Assembly: GCA_018065065.1 (NCBI GenBank)
Contig: JAGHTZ010000038.1
Location: 1-34,945, forward strand
Source of the DNA: Candidatus Equadaptatus faecalis
GTDB taxonomy: Bacteria > Synergistota > Synergistia > Synergistales > Synergistaceae
Reading direction: 5' to 3'
Length of the DNA: 34,945 nucleotides
Shown one piece after another: positions 1-7,332 of this stretch. Made by a program: the position numbers and the translations under genes. The notes beneath the pieces were generated by a model. That model was not told the DNA's origin and did not search any database. It saw only the letters and a program-made list of their open reading frames with translations. Positions within the stretch are counted from its first letter, which is position 1. Every line of letters begins with the position of its first letter.

Positions 1-14
1 GGCGCGAAAGCGCC
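1..14. terminator. Small GNRA-capped hairpin at window edge
   Basis: GGCGC-GAAA-GCGCC is a perfect 5-bp stem with a GAAA loop, followed by AAAA. It may be the end of a terminator for a gene to the left of the window. It is short and the window edge hides its context, so the role is uncertain. Confidence 0.3.
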
Positions 15-80
15 AAAATGCTATACGCTGCACGCTATATGCTATAAGCAAAAGCAAAAGGCATGTGGCAAAAAATCTTT

Positions 81-168
81 GTCATACCGTGCTTGACACG
101 GTATCCAGCGTCTTTGAAAGTACCTTAAAAACGAAAAGACTCTGGATTCCGACTTCCGTCGGAATGAC
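81..168. repeat. REP/BIME-like pair of inverted hairpins
   Basis: Two short palindromes face each other. The first is ATACCGTG-cttga-CACGGTAT (84-104), the second ATTCCGAC-ttcc-GTCGGAAT (146-165). Their flanks are also inverted copies: GTCAT (81-85) answers ATGAC (164-168), and ATCCAG (103-108) answers CTGGAT (142-147). Short GTCATnCCG...ATCCAG palindromes of this kind are known as dispersed repetitive extragenic palindromes in many bacteria, so I infer a mobile-type REP doublet. No gene lies here. Copy number elsewhere in the genome cannot be seen from this window. Confidence 0.6.
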
Positions 169-195
169 AGATAAAAAGACTCTTAAGGTGTTAAG

Positions 196-244
196 GCTTA
201 TAGCTTATGGCTTGCAGCTTTTAGCTTGTAGCTTATAGCTATGT
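196..244. repeat. Heptanucleotide repeat array, GCTTATA type
   Basis: Seven back-to-back 7-mers: GCTTATA, GCTTATG, GCTTGCA, GCTTTTA, GCTTGTA, GCTTATA, GCTATGT. The first four bases are nearly constant and the last three vary. The same motif recurs, partly in inverted orientation, at 13167-13235. It sits in gene-free DNA; open frames across it are an effect of the 7-bp (21-nt) periodicity. Confidence 0.75.
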
Positions 245-276
245 TTGTTGTACCCAAACGCAATTTTGGGGAAATT

Positions 277-308
277 AAAAACGGCTTGGGAATTTCCAAG
301 CCGTTTTT
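277..308. terminator. Strong rho-independent terminator
   Basis: A 13-bp perfect stem (277-289 with 296-308) closes a 6-nt loop GAATTT. It is followed by a T-run on the plus strand and by TTTTTAATTT on the minus strand, so it can work both ways. On the minus strand it would end transcripts coming from plsY; on the plus strand it would end those of a gene left of the window. Confidence 0.7.
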
Positions 309-343
309 TTTCAGTAACGAGCTTCGCCCGTAGAGCCGCTGGG

Positions 344-417
344 CACTGCGCTGACGCTTCGCGTCCCGCAGTGAGACGGGTGGTGTGCCGCTGGATTCTC
401 GCTGCTCCTGACGGAGC
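344..417. repeat. Compound hairpin block, possible dispersed repeat
   Basis: Nested inverted repeats: CACTGCG (344-350) pairs with CGCAGTG (367-373) around GACGC-TTC-GCGTC (353-365). A further hairpin GCTCC-TGAC-GGAGC lies at 404-417, just after CTGGATTC (391-398), which resembles the flank of the REP-like element at 142-149. Both strands have open frames here, but no start with a ribosome binding site and no recognisable product. I read it as a non-coding repeat, with low certainty. Confidence 0.35.
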
Positions 418-442
418 CCGCAGGAAGACGGTGATTTTTTGT

Positions 443-505
443 TTTTCATTTTGAATTTTGCACTCTGCATTTTGCACTTTACATTCTGCATTTTGCATTT
501 AGCTG
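443..505. repeat. Heptanucleotide repeat array, TTTGCAT type
   Basis: Eight consecutive 7-mers (443-498) follow the consensus TYTGCAY: TTTTCAT, TTTGAAT, TTTGCAC, TCTGCAT, TTTGCAC, TTTACAT, TCTGCAT, TTTGCAT, then a degenerate TTAGCTG. The array ends one base before the plsY stop codon, so it lies immediately 3' of that gene. The period matches the arrays at 196-244 and 13167-13235 but the unit sequence differs. Confidence 0.7.
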
Positions 506-506
506 A

Positions 507-1100
507 TTATTTTTCGCCGACTTTTGTTTCGGTGCCTGCCGCTATGCGTTTCAGGTTGTCTTTATGCCTGTACGTTGAAAGCGCGGCAAGAAAGAGCGAT
601 ACAAAGAAATACGGCTTCGGCATTTTGAAAGCAAGCGTAAGGAACGCGGCGGCGAAAAGTCCGCAGATTGAACCAACGGAAACGTAGCGGCTGGTTTTCA
701 TTACGACGTACCATACTGCTCCGCCGAGGAGCGACGGAAGCGGATTGAAGAAATCAAAGAAAAATATTACGCCGTATGTGGTGGCAACGCCTTTGCCGCC
801 TTTGAAGCCGAGCCATACAGGGTAATTGTGCCCGAGTACGGAAGCAGCGCCTGAAAGAGCGGCTGTGAGCGGGTCATGCGTGCAGAACGCCGCGAGCAAA
901 ACAATTATTCCGCCCTTGAGCATGTCAAACAGTGCAATAAAAACGGCGTATTTTTTTCCGAGCAGACGTCCGGCGTTTGTCGCGCCTATATTGCCCGAAC
1001 CGAATTTCCTTATGTCAACGTTTTTGATGTATTTGGCAAGAAGATACCCTGTCGGACAGCTTCCGGCAAGATAGCCCGCCAAAATCCAGAAAATAAGCAT
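507..1100 (-). CDS. plsY: Glycerol-3-phosphate acyltransferase PlsY
   Basis: PlsY is an inner-membrane enzyme that moves an acyl group from acyl-phosphate to the sn-1 position of glycerol-3-phosphate, the first acylation step of phospholipid synthesis. The 197-residue length is normal for the family. The conserved cytoplasmic motifs are visible: GSCPTGYLL at residues 13-21, FGSGNIGATNAGR at about 33-45, and GHNYPVWLGFKGGKGVATT near residue 90-108, separated by hydrophobic helices. The ATG at 1100 gives a normal N-terminus, though no good Shine-Dalgarno precedes it. It lies downstream of ompH, with a hairpin between them. A heptamer repeat array touches its 3' end. The identity is secure. Confidence 0.95.
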   Translation of the reverse strand: MLIFWILAGYLAGSCPTGYLLAKYIKNVDIRKFGSGNIGATNAGRLLGKKYAVFIALFDMLKGGIIVLLAAFCTHDPLTAALSGAASVLGHNYPVWLGFKGGKGVATTYGVIFFFDFFNPLPSLLGGAVWYVVMKTSRYVSVGSICGLFAAAFLTLAFKMPKPYFFVSLFLAALSTYRHKDNLKRIAAGTETKVGEK

Positions 1101-1114
1101 TTGATTATTTAAAA

Positions 1115-1135
1115 GCGCCGTTCATTGAACGGCGC
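1115..1135 (-). terminator. Hairpin between ompH and plsY
   Basis: GCGCCGTTCA (1115-1124) and TGAACGGCGC (1126-1135) form a 10-bp inverted repeat with a one-base centre. On the minus strand it follows the ompH stop by a few bases and is followed by TTTTAAATAATC. It is probably a terminator or processing hairpin at the end of ompH, partly insulating plsY. Confidence 0.55.
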
Positions 1136-1142
1136 CGTTTTG

Positions 1143-1559
1143 TTATCTCTTGACAGCAGAGATGACTTCTGATGTAAGGTCTGTTCCGCCGTAATAGACA
1201 AGCGATTTGTTGACGACAACCGTTATGCCTTTCTGTTTGGCGACCTTCTGAACTGCGTCGTTGACCGTTTTAAGGATAGGCTTCATAACTTTTTCTTCTT
1301 CCTGAGCCATTTCCTTCTGCATGGTCTGCACAAGTTTTGCCTTTTTCGCTTCGTCTTTTTCTTTGTCAAAAGCGGCGCGAGTGGCAGCCTCTTTGCGTTC
1401 CGCAGTCTGCGCAAGCTGTTTCTGCGCTGCAATGAATTTCGGATATTCGCGGAGGACTCTGTCCCCGTCAACGCAACCTACCCTGGCATCGGCGAATGCC
1501 GCCTGTGCAGCTGTGAGAGCCGCAAATACTGTCAACAACGCTATAATGGTCTTCTTCAT
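1143..1559 (-). CDS. OmpH/Skp-family periplasmic chaperone
   Basis: OmpH/Skp proteins are periplasmic holdases that carry unfolded outer-membrane proteins to the BAM machinery. Translation from the ATG at 1559 gives 138 residues, with an ideal GGAGG seven bases upstream; a longer in-frame extension lacks such a site. Residues 1-23 form a signal peptide (KK at the N-terminus, hydrophobic core, AFA before Asp24). The rest is a lysine/glutamate-rich coiled coil (about 45-95) followed by a small beta-rich body with VVVNKSLVYYGGTDLT, typical of the family's C-terminus. It follows ygiQ by about 50 bases. Its presence is the main evidence in this window for an outer membrane. Confidence 0.85.
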   Translation of the reverse strand: MKKTIIALLTVFAALTAAQAAFADARVGCVDGDRVLREYPKFIAAQKQLAQTAERKEAATRAAFDKEKDEAKKAKLVQTMQKEMAQEEEKVMKPILKTVNDAVQKVAKQKGITVVVNKSLVYYGGTDLTSEVISAVKR

Positions 1560-1608
1560 GTCGTTATACCTCCTGTGTGGTTTTGCAAACAAAAGAATTT
1601 TACTCGTT

Positions 1609-3492
1609 TTACCTGTTTTTGTCTATCTTTTGCCGGCGATTTCCCTGCGTATTTTTACTGATTTTTCGCTGCGTACCGGCTTTTACAAGGCATTTTTCGC
1701 CGTTTCCGATAAGGTCGGGACGTCCAGCTTTTATTAAAGCCGCGCGTACAAGTTCTTCGTTTTCGGGCAGCCAGTACTGCATAAGAGCCCTCTGCATTTT
1801 TCTTTCTTCCGTGCTTTTGGCGACGTAGATTTCCTTTCCGCTGAACGGGTCAAAGCCGCTGAAATACATGCAGGTGGAAGCCGAGCCTGGGGTGGGCGTA
1901 AAATCCTGCACCTGTTCGGGTCTGAGCCGCGTGTCGCGGATAAATTCCGCGAGCATGACCGCGTCTTCAAGCGCTGCACCCGGGTGCGCGGATATGAAAT
2001 ACGGCACAAGATACTGTTTCAGTCCGAGTTTTTTGTTCGTTTCGGCATATTTTTTCATAAAGTCAAGCGTTGTTTCTTTCGGCGGTTTTCTCATAAGCTC
2101 AAGCACCTTCGGACTTGCGTGCTCCGGCGCTATTTTGAGCTGTCCGCTGACGTGGTGTTCACACAGCTCGGACAGAAAATCATTTTCTTTGTCCTCAAGC
2201 AGATAATCGCAGCGCACACCCGAACGGATAAAAACTTTTTTTATGCCGTCAAGCGCGCGGAGCTTTCTCAAAAGCGAAATGTACGTGCTGTGATCAGCGC
2301 GAAGCGCAGGGCAGGGCTTTGGGAAAAGGCAGGATTTGCCACTGCACGCCCCGCTTTTTTCCTGTTTTGCGCAGGCAGGCTGCATAAAGTTGGCAGTCGG
2401 GCCTCCTACGTCGTGTATGTAGCCCTTGAAATCCGGCATTTTTTTGAAAGCTTCCGCTTCCTTTATTATTGACTCGTCGCTTCTTCTCTGTATTATTCTT
2501 CCCTGATGTCCCGCTATCGCGCAGAAGGCACATTCGCCAAAGCAGCCGCGGTGGCTTGTTATGCTGAATTTAACTTCGGCAAGCGCAGGGACGCCTCCCA
2601 AGGCGTCGTAATCGGGGTGCCAGCAGCGCGTGTAAGGCAGGGCATAGACCTTGTCCATTTCCGCTGTGGTCAGGGGGCGCGACGGTCTGTTCTGCACAAC
2701 GTGCCATGCGCCCTGATTTTGTATAAGCCTTTTGCCTGAGTACGGATTTTGTTCCGCGTACTGTTTTGCAAAGGCTTCGGCAAATATTCTGCCGCCTGCG
2801 CTGACTTCTTCAAACGACGGAAGTGTTACGGCGTCTTTGGCATTTGCGGGTTCGTGCGTTTTCCAGCAGGTGCCTGGGACGTTTCTGATTGACGAAACCG
2901 ATCTGCCTTCGGACAGGGCACGTGCAATCGCAACCGTTGAAAGCTCGCCCATTCCGAACGAGAGAAGGTCGGCGCGGCTGTCCGCAAGCAGTGAACGGCG
3001 CACGGAATCACTCCAGTAATCATAATGCGCGAAACGTCTCAGGCTTGCCTCAATTCCGCCTATAACAAGCGGGATATCTTTCCATATTTCCCTTATTCTG
3101 TTGCAGTAGACTATCGTTGCCCTGTCTGGACGGAGTCCCGCTTTTCCCCCCGGAGAATAGCTGTCGTTATGCCTTTTTTTGAGAGACGCCGTGTAATGAT
3201 TCAGCATTGAGTCAAGATTTCCGGCAGTTACAAAAACGCCGAAACGCGGCCGTCCGAGTCTGGCAAAAGCCTCTGTGCTTCTCCAGTCCGGCTGCGCGAT
3301 TATTCCGACGCGGAAGCCTGCCGCTTCAAGACAGCGCGAAATTATCGCGTGCCCGAAGCTCGGGTGGTCAACGTACGCGTCGCCCGATATGAGAAGAAAA
3401 TCCAATTCTTCCCAACCCCGAGCCTCCATATCGGCGCAGCTTACAGGCAGAAATTTATCTCTTGAAATTTTATCAGTATTTTTTTTCGTCAT
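1609..3492 (-). CDS. YgiQ-family radical SAM protein
   Basis: The 627-residue protein matches the YgiQ family (UPF0313), large radical S-adenosylmethionine enzymes of unknown substrate. The 4Fe-4S site is visible as Cys317-x3-Cys321-x2-Cys324 in RGCFGECAFCAIAG. Before it lies the family's N-terminal B12-binding-like region (for example GIIAQPDW and FGVFVTAGNLDSM). After it come a cysteine-rich stretch near residue 395-410 and the conserved IKVFIRSGVRCDYL-like segment (here KKVFIRSGVRCDYL). The start at 3492 has GGAG seven bases upstream. The C-terminal tail is basic (KNTQGNRRQKIDKNR). It is the first gene of a probable ygiQ-ompH unit and is divergent from the gene at 3559. The family assignment is firm; the function is not known. 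Confidence 0.9.
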   Translation of the reverse strand: MTKKNTDKISRDKFLPVSCADMEARGWEELDFLLISGDAYVDHPSFGHAIISRCLEAAGFRVGIIAQPDWRSTEAFARLGRPRFGVFVTAGNLDSMLNHYTASLKKRHNDSYSPGGKAGLRPDRATIVYCNRIREIWKDIPLVIGGIEASLRRFAHYDYWSDSVRRSLLADSRADLLSFGMGELSTVAIARALSEGRSVSSIRNVPGTCWKTHEPANAKDAVTLPSFEEVSAGGRIFAEAFAKQYAEQNPYSGKRLIQNQGAWHVVQNRPSRPLTTAEMDKVYALPYTRCWHPDYDALGGVPALAEVKFSITSHRGCFGECAFCAIAGHQGRIIQRRSDESIIKEAEAFKKMPDFKGYIHDVGGPTANFMQPACAKQEKSGACSGKSCLFPKPCPALRADHSTYISLLRKLRALDGIKKVFIRSGVRCDYLLEDKENDFLSELCEHHVSGQLKIAPEHASPKVLELMRKPPKETTLDFMKKYAETNKKLGLKQYLVPYFISAHPGAALEDAVMLAEFIRDTRLRPEQVQDFTPTPGSASTCMYFSGFDPFSGKEIYVAKSTEERKMQRALMQYWLPENEELVRAALIKAGRPDLIGNGEKCLVKAGTQRKISKNTQGNRRQKIDKNR

Positions 3493-3508
3493 ATTTTTGC
3501 TCCAATCA

Positions 3509-3538
3509 TTGGACTATTAAGGCTTTCGGGGTTATTAT
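3509..3538 (+). promoter_or_regulatory. Possible promoter for the YgjP-like gene
   Basis: TTGGAC (3509-3514), an 18-base spacer and TATTAT (3533-3538) resemble a sigma-70 promoter reading right. Transcription would start only a few bases before the GGAGG at 3547-3551. A 13-base dyad, TCCAATCATTGGA (3501-3513), overlaps the -35 box and lies in the divergent gap with ygiQ. Confidence 0.35.
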
Positions 3539-3558
3539 TGTCGCGCGGAGGCACAGAT

Positions 3559-4239
3559 ATGGGCGAGACAATAATCATCAGCGGGCAGAGCTATGCCGTA
3601 CGGCGCAGCGCAAGACGAAAGAACATAACGGTAAAAGCTGACCTGAGCGGAAATATAACCGTTGCTTTTCCGGCAGGTTACAATGTTTCTGCTGCCACCG
3701 AAAAGCTTCTTGCTCCTTTGCTTGAAGAAATTATAAAACGCACTGCCGCTTTGCCGCAAGCGAAAAACTATACGGACGGAGAATTATATCTGTTTGCGGG
3801 GAGAGAATACCCTCTCAGGCTGACGGACGGCAATGAAGGGCTTAAATTTGACGGCAGCCGTTTTCTGCTTGACAAAGGCAGACAGGCGGAAGCGCGGAAG
3901 CTTTTTGAACGCTGGTACGCGCGTGCGCTTGAAAAACGGCTCGCCTCAATACTTCCGCGCCTTTGCAAAACGCTGGACGTGTCTCCGGCAAGAATATCGG
4001 TCAAGACCGTTTCAACGGTTTGGGGAAGCTGCAGCGCAAAAAGAAACATCACTTTCTGCACGCGCCTTGCCCTGCTTCCCGACAGGCTGTTTGAATACGT
4101 TGCGGTACACGAATTGTGCCATCTGAAGGAGCTTAATCATTCCGCGGCATTTTGGCGGGAGGTTGAAAAGCTCGTGCCCGATTACAAAGAAAGACGCGCT
4201 GAACTGAACAGGGACAGCCGTCTGTACAAGTGGTGGTAA
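3559..4239 (+). CDS. YgjP/SprT-like M48-type metal-dependent hydrolase
   Basis: This 226-residue protein belongs to the YgjP/DUF45 family of predicted zinc peptidases. The zinc motif HELCH is at residues 184-188 (VAVHELCHLKELNHS), with a downstream conserved histidine in LNHSAAFW. The family hallmark WGSCSAKRNITF lies just before it. The N-terminal half is a small beta-rich domain with the usual SARRKNITVKADLSGNITV pattern. The ATG at 3559 is preferred because GGAGG lies seven bases upstream; an upstream TTG at 3538 has no such signal. It ends two bases before the ATG of the MBL-fold gene, suggesting co-transcription. No signal peptide is seen, so it should be cytoplasmic. Its substrate is unknown. 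Confidence 0.88.
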   Translation: MGETIIISGQSYAVRRSARRKNITVKADLSGNITVAFPAGYNVSAATEKLLAPLLEEIIKRTAALPQAKNYTDGELYLFAGREYPLRLTDGNEGLKFDGSRFLLDKGRQAEARKLFERWYARALEKRLASILPRLCKTLDVSPARISVKTVSTVWGSCSAKRNITFCTRLALLPDRLFEYVAVHELCHLKELNHSAAFWREVEKLVPDYKERRAELNRDSRLYKWW

Positions 4240-4241
4240 AA

Positions 4242-5102
4242 ATGGTTCAGGGAAAGAAAACTTTTGAATATCCGAAAAATTTCGTGCGCTATCTGGGCAC
4301 CGGCGGCGCACGCTTTACAATGATACATCAGTACCGCGCGACAGGCGGAATGTGGTTCCGCTACGCGGGTCTGAACGGCGTTATAGACCCCGGCCCCGGA
4401 AGCCTTGTAAAAATCTGCGAAGCATATCCGCAGCTTAATCCGGAGGACATACGCGCGCTTATTCTCACGCACAGGCATATCGACCACAGCACGGACGTGA
4501 ACGTCCTTGCCGAAGCAATGACCTCCGGCGGCTACAAAAAACAGGGCTCAATACTGGCCACGCACGACGCGGCTTTTGCGGAAGACCCCGTACTGCTCTC
4601 CTATTCCGCTTCAAAAGCCGAAAACGTGTACGAAATGCGCGACGGCGAAAAAATAAAGCTGCCGAACGGCATAACGGTCGAACCTGTCAGGCACGTACAC
4701 CACGGGGTTGACTGCTTCGGACTGATATTCGCCAAGCGCGGTTTTCCGACCTGGGGCGTTATCAGCGACACAAGACCACTGCCGGAATTTATAAAACGTT
4801 ACAAACGCTGTAAATTTATATCGCTGAACTCCACAATGCTTATCCGCCGTCCGAACGTTGACCACTATTCCCTGCCGGACGCAGCTGATTTTGTCCATGA
4901 TTGCTCTGCCGGACTTGTAACTCTGTCGCATTTGGGACGAATGATTGTTGAAGGAAAACCGCAGGAACTGGTCAGCGGTTTTGCGACAAAAAAAACGCGT
5001 GTCCTTGCGGCACGCGATGGAATGATAATCGACCTTGACACGCTTGCGGCTTACGTTCCGCCCGAAAAACGCAGAAGAAAGGTCAAATACAGCGAAATTT
5101 AG
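4242..5102 (+). CDS. MBL-fold metallo-hydrolase
   Basis: A 286-residue metallo-beta-lactamase-fold hydrolase. The metal-binding HxHxDH motif is THRHIDHS (His77, His79, Asp81, His82), followed by conserved histidine positions in VRHVHHGVDCFG and TLSHLGRM. The segment GVIDPGPGS at the start of the fold is also typical. No signal peptide is present, so it acts in the cytoplasm. The ATG at 4242 follows the previous stop codon by two bases; a GTG at 4230 would overlap that gene slightly and cannot be excluded. The 3' end overlaps the convergent methyltransferase gene by four bases. The fold is clear, but MBL proteins cover many reactions and I cannot name the substrate. Confidence 0.85.
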   Translation: MVQGKKTFEYPKNFVRYLGTGGARFTMIHQYRATGGMWFRYAGLNGVIDPGPGSLVKICEAYPQLNPEDIRALILTHRHIDHSTDVNVLAEAMTSGGYKKQGSILATHDAAFAEDPVLLSYSASKAENVYEMRDGEKIKLPNGITVEPVRHVHHGVDCFGLIFAKRGFPTWGVISDTRPLPEFIKRYKRCKFISLNSTMLIRRPNVDHYSLPDAADFVHDCSAGLVTLSHLGRMIVEGKPQELVSGFATKKTRVLAARDGMIIDLDTLAAYVPPEKRRRKVKYSEI

Positions 5103-5671
5103 CGGAAAAACAGCAGACGCGCCGTAAGCAGAACCGTAACGATTACGTGGGTGCGTATTGAATATCTCTCGCACGCCCACGCCGCCTTGAAATCAAATTT
5201 TTTGTTCTGTTCCGCCGTTTTTGGGAATGAAAGCGGTATGAGAGCACCCGTTGTTTCTTTGTAAGCGGTATATTTTTCTCCGAATTTTCCTTCAAGAAAT
5301 TTTTCTTCTGCCGGAATTATTACAACACAGTAGAGCAGGAAAAACGCCGCGCAGAATGCTGCCAGCCAGCCGAAACCCGCCATAAGAGCCCAGCCGAAGC
5401 CCATTATAAAATTGCCGGCGTAAAGAGGATTTCTGACGTAAGAATACGGACCTGAGGTGATAAGCTCCGGCGCTCCTATTACTTCGGTGCGGTACTGCGG
5501 AATATATCCGGCAGCCCAAAAACGCAGAAGCTGCCCCGCGACAACAAGCACAAAACCGGCGCAGTATCTTGCCGTTGAAAAGCTCCCGGGATAAATCAGA
5601 AAACCTATGGCAAACAGCGTCCAGAACAAGCCTCTGCACTTAAACGCCGCCGAAGAAATTTTGTCGTTCAT
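5099..5671 (-). CDS. ICMT/PEMT-like membrane methyltransferase
   Basis: The 190-residue membrane protein has the signature of the isoprenylcysteine carboxyl methyltransferase/phospholipid methyltransferase superfamily: GPYSYVRNPLYAGNFIMGFG at about residue 90-109 and an E-E pair in IIPAEEKFLEGKFGEKYTAY near the C-terminal half. These segments form the S-adenosylmethionine pocket in the family. Four or five hydrophobic helices are visible. Bacterial members methylate lipids, isoprenoid carboxylates or unknown targets, and the substrate here cannot be told. It stands alone on the minus strand, convergent with the MBL gene (four-base 3' overlap) and divergent from the TtcA-like gene. Confidence 0.85.
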   Translation of the reverse strand: MNDKISSAAFKCRGLFWTLFAIGFLIYPGSFSTARYCAGFVLVVAGQLLRFWAAGYIPQYRTEVIGAPELITSGPYSYVRNPLYAGNFIMGFGWALMAGFGWLAAFCAAFFLLYCVVIIPAEEKFLEGKFGEKYTAYKETTGALIPLSFPKTAEQNKKFDFKAAWACERYSIRTHVIVTVLLTARLLFFR

Positions 5672-5778
5672 GTCAGCCTTCCTTTCGTTTTACGCCCTCT
5701 GTCGGGCAATATATTAACATATTTGACAGATTATCTCCAATTTTTTGTCCGTTTGTGATAGGATACAACGCATGGGAG

Positions 5779-6531
5779 ATGAACAGGGCTTTGAAAAACG
5801 ACTTTGAGGAGCAGTACCCTTTATCGCAGAAAATAATCCGCCGCGCGGGAGAGGCCGTGCGCGATTATGAAATGATAAAGGAAAACGACAGGATTTTAAT
5901 AGGACTTTCCGGCGGGAAAGACAGTCTTGTCCTTTCGCTTGTCCTTGCCGTTTTGAAAAAAAGAAGCCCCGTAAATTTTGACCTTTCAGCCTGCATAATA
6001 GACCAGTCAAACGGCAGCATGAACACGGGCGCGGTTCTTGAATTTATGAAAACGCTTGATATTCCAGTGCGCGTCGAGCCTCATTCCACGTACGAAATCA
6101 TCGAGGCAAGAGAGGAACGCTCCCCGTGCAGTCTGTGCGCGAATTTCAGGCGCGGACTGCTTGCGACCGTTGCGAAAGAAGAAAACTGCAGCGTAATAGC
6201 CCTCGGACACCACAAAGACGACGCCGCCGAAACTGTTCTGCTCAATCTCTGTTACGGCGGACATTTCAAATGCTTCCGCCCGAATATGTTCATGACTCGG
6301 ACAAAACTGCGCGTCATACGACCGCTTGTTTATGTTGAAGAAAGAAACACGGCGCTTGAGGCAGAGCGGCTTGCGCTTCCCGTAACAAGCTCCTGCTGCC
6401 CGTACGGGGAAGACACGAAAAGAATTACCGCAAAAAAACTGCTCGCGGAAATAGAAAAAGAAGTTCCGACGATAAAAAGCAATCTCATTCACGCGCTCAA
6501 AAACTGTTCCGAAAGCGAAAGCTGGAAATAA
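5779..6531 (+). CDS. TtcA-like tRNA 2-thiolation PP-loop ATPase
   Basis: A PP-loop ATP pyrophosphatase of the TtcA family, which adenylates a tRNA base and replaces its oxygen with sulfur (2-thiocytidine 32 in the type enzyme). The ATP loop LSGGKDSLVLSL is near residue 42-53. Cysteines for an iron-sulfur cluster or sulfur transfer lie in SPCSLCANFRRG, with a further CC in TSSCCPYGED. ALGHHKDDAAETVLLNL is the usual downstream motif. About 250 residues makes it shorter than E. coli TtcA (311). The start is uncertain: neither ATG 5779 nor GTG 5755 has a convincing Shine-Dalgarno. A single-gene unit ending in a strong hairpin. Family confident; exact target base inferred. Confidence 0.85.
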   Translation: MNRALKNDFEEQYPLSQKIIRRAGEAVRDYEMIKENDRILIGLSGGKDSLVLSLVLAVLKKRSPVNFDLSACIIDQSNGSMNTGAVLEFMKTLDIPVRVEPHSTYEIIEAREERSPCSLCANFRRGLLATVAKEENCSVIALGHHKDDAAETVLLNLCYGGHFKCFRPNMFMTRTKLRVIRPLVYVEERNTALEAERLALPVTSSCCPYGEDTKRITAKKLLAEIEKEVPTIKSNLIHALKNCSESESWK

Positions 6532-6557
6532 AAAATCTGCCCGACGGCAGATTTTTT
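6531..6557. terminator. Bidirectional terminator between ttcA-like and surE
   Basis: An 11-bp perfect stem (6531-6541 with 6546-6556) closes the loop CGAC, with A-runs on the left and T-runs on the right. It lies between the convergent 3' ends of the TtcA-like gene and surE and can serve both. Confidence 0.85.
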
Positions 6558-6560
6558 ATA

Positions 6561-7331
6561 TTATATTCCGCAGTTTGCACTTTTAAGCTTTTCCAGTCTT
6601 TCGTAGTCCGTCATGTCCATTTTCAGCGGCGTTACGGAAACATAACCGTCGCGGAGCGCCGTAACGTCGGTACCTTCTTCAAAGCGGTCTTCAATTCGTC
6701 CGCCTATCCAGTAGTATTCTTTTCCGTTGCGCTCTATAATCTCCACCCTGTCTTCGTAGAGCCTCGTTCCGAGCCGTGTTACGCGAGTGCCTTTGATTTC
6801 GCCGTACGGCAGATTGGGAACGTTGATGTTGTACAGCTGCGGTTTTTCCTCGGTATTTTCGCGCAGAAAACCTATAAATTTTTTCATAAACTGGGCTGCT
6901 GTTTCGTAATACGCCGTTTCTTTTCTTGAAACGACGTTCAGAGACAGCGCAACGGAGGTCGCGCCGAAAACAAGTCCTTCCATTGCGGCGCAGACAGTTC
7001 CGGAATAGGTTACGTCCCCTGCGACGTTCGGTCCTCTGTTTATACCAGAAACAACCAGTTCGGGGCGGAAGCCGAGCACGTCGCAGGCAAGGCTTACGCT
7101 GTCGGTAGGCATTCCGCTGCATGCATAGGCACGGTAGTTTCCGAGTATGAATTTTTTGTCTATTTCTTCAAGCGTAACAAGCTTGTGCATCGTCATTGAA
7201 TGTCCGCTTGCGCTTCTTTCCCTTGCCGGAGCGGATACAAGAAGGTCATGCCCCGCGTCTGCAAGAGTTTTGGCAAGGAAATGTATGCCTTCGGCATAAA
7301 CGCCGTCGTCGTTTGAAAGCAGAATTTTCAT
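6561..7331 (-). CDS. surE: 5'/3'-nucleotidase SurE
   Basis: SurE is a metal-dependent phosphatase that dephosphorylates nucleoside 5'- and 3'-monophosphates. The N-terminal ILLSNDDGVYAEGI carries the two metal-binding aspartates. Further family motifs are APARERSASGHSMT (about residue 35-48), the Asn/Ser region SGINRGPNVAGDVTYSGTVCAAMEG (split here: SGINRGPN then TYSGTVCAAMEG), and INVPNLP. The 256-residue length is normal. It is the last gene of the uvrD-coaE-TPK-protease-surE operon, one base after the protease stop, and is followed by a terminator hairpin. Confidence 0.95.
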   Translation of the reverse strand: MKILLSNDDGVYAEGIHFLAKTLADAGHDLLVSAPARERSASGHSMTMHKLVTLEEIDKKFILGNYRAYACSGMPTDSVSLACDVLGFRPELVVSGINRGPNVAGDVTYSGTVCAAMEGLVFGATSVALSLNVVSRKETAYYETAAQFMKKFIGFLRENTEEKPQLYNINVPNLPYGEIKGTRVTRLGTRLYEDRVEIIERNGKEYYWIGGRIEDRFEEGTDVTALRDGYVSVTPLKMDMTDYERLEKLKSANCGI

Positions 7332-7332
7332 T

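Noticed and set aside
198-498. Two overlapping minus-strand frames of about 97 residues
   Set aside because: Their sequence is translated repeat (for example ISYKLKAASHKL); they cross a terminator stem and lack start signals.
196-505. CRISPR array
   Set aside because: Units are 7 bp with no spacers of 30-40 bp, and no cas genes are present.
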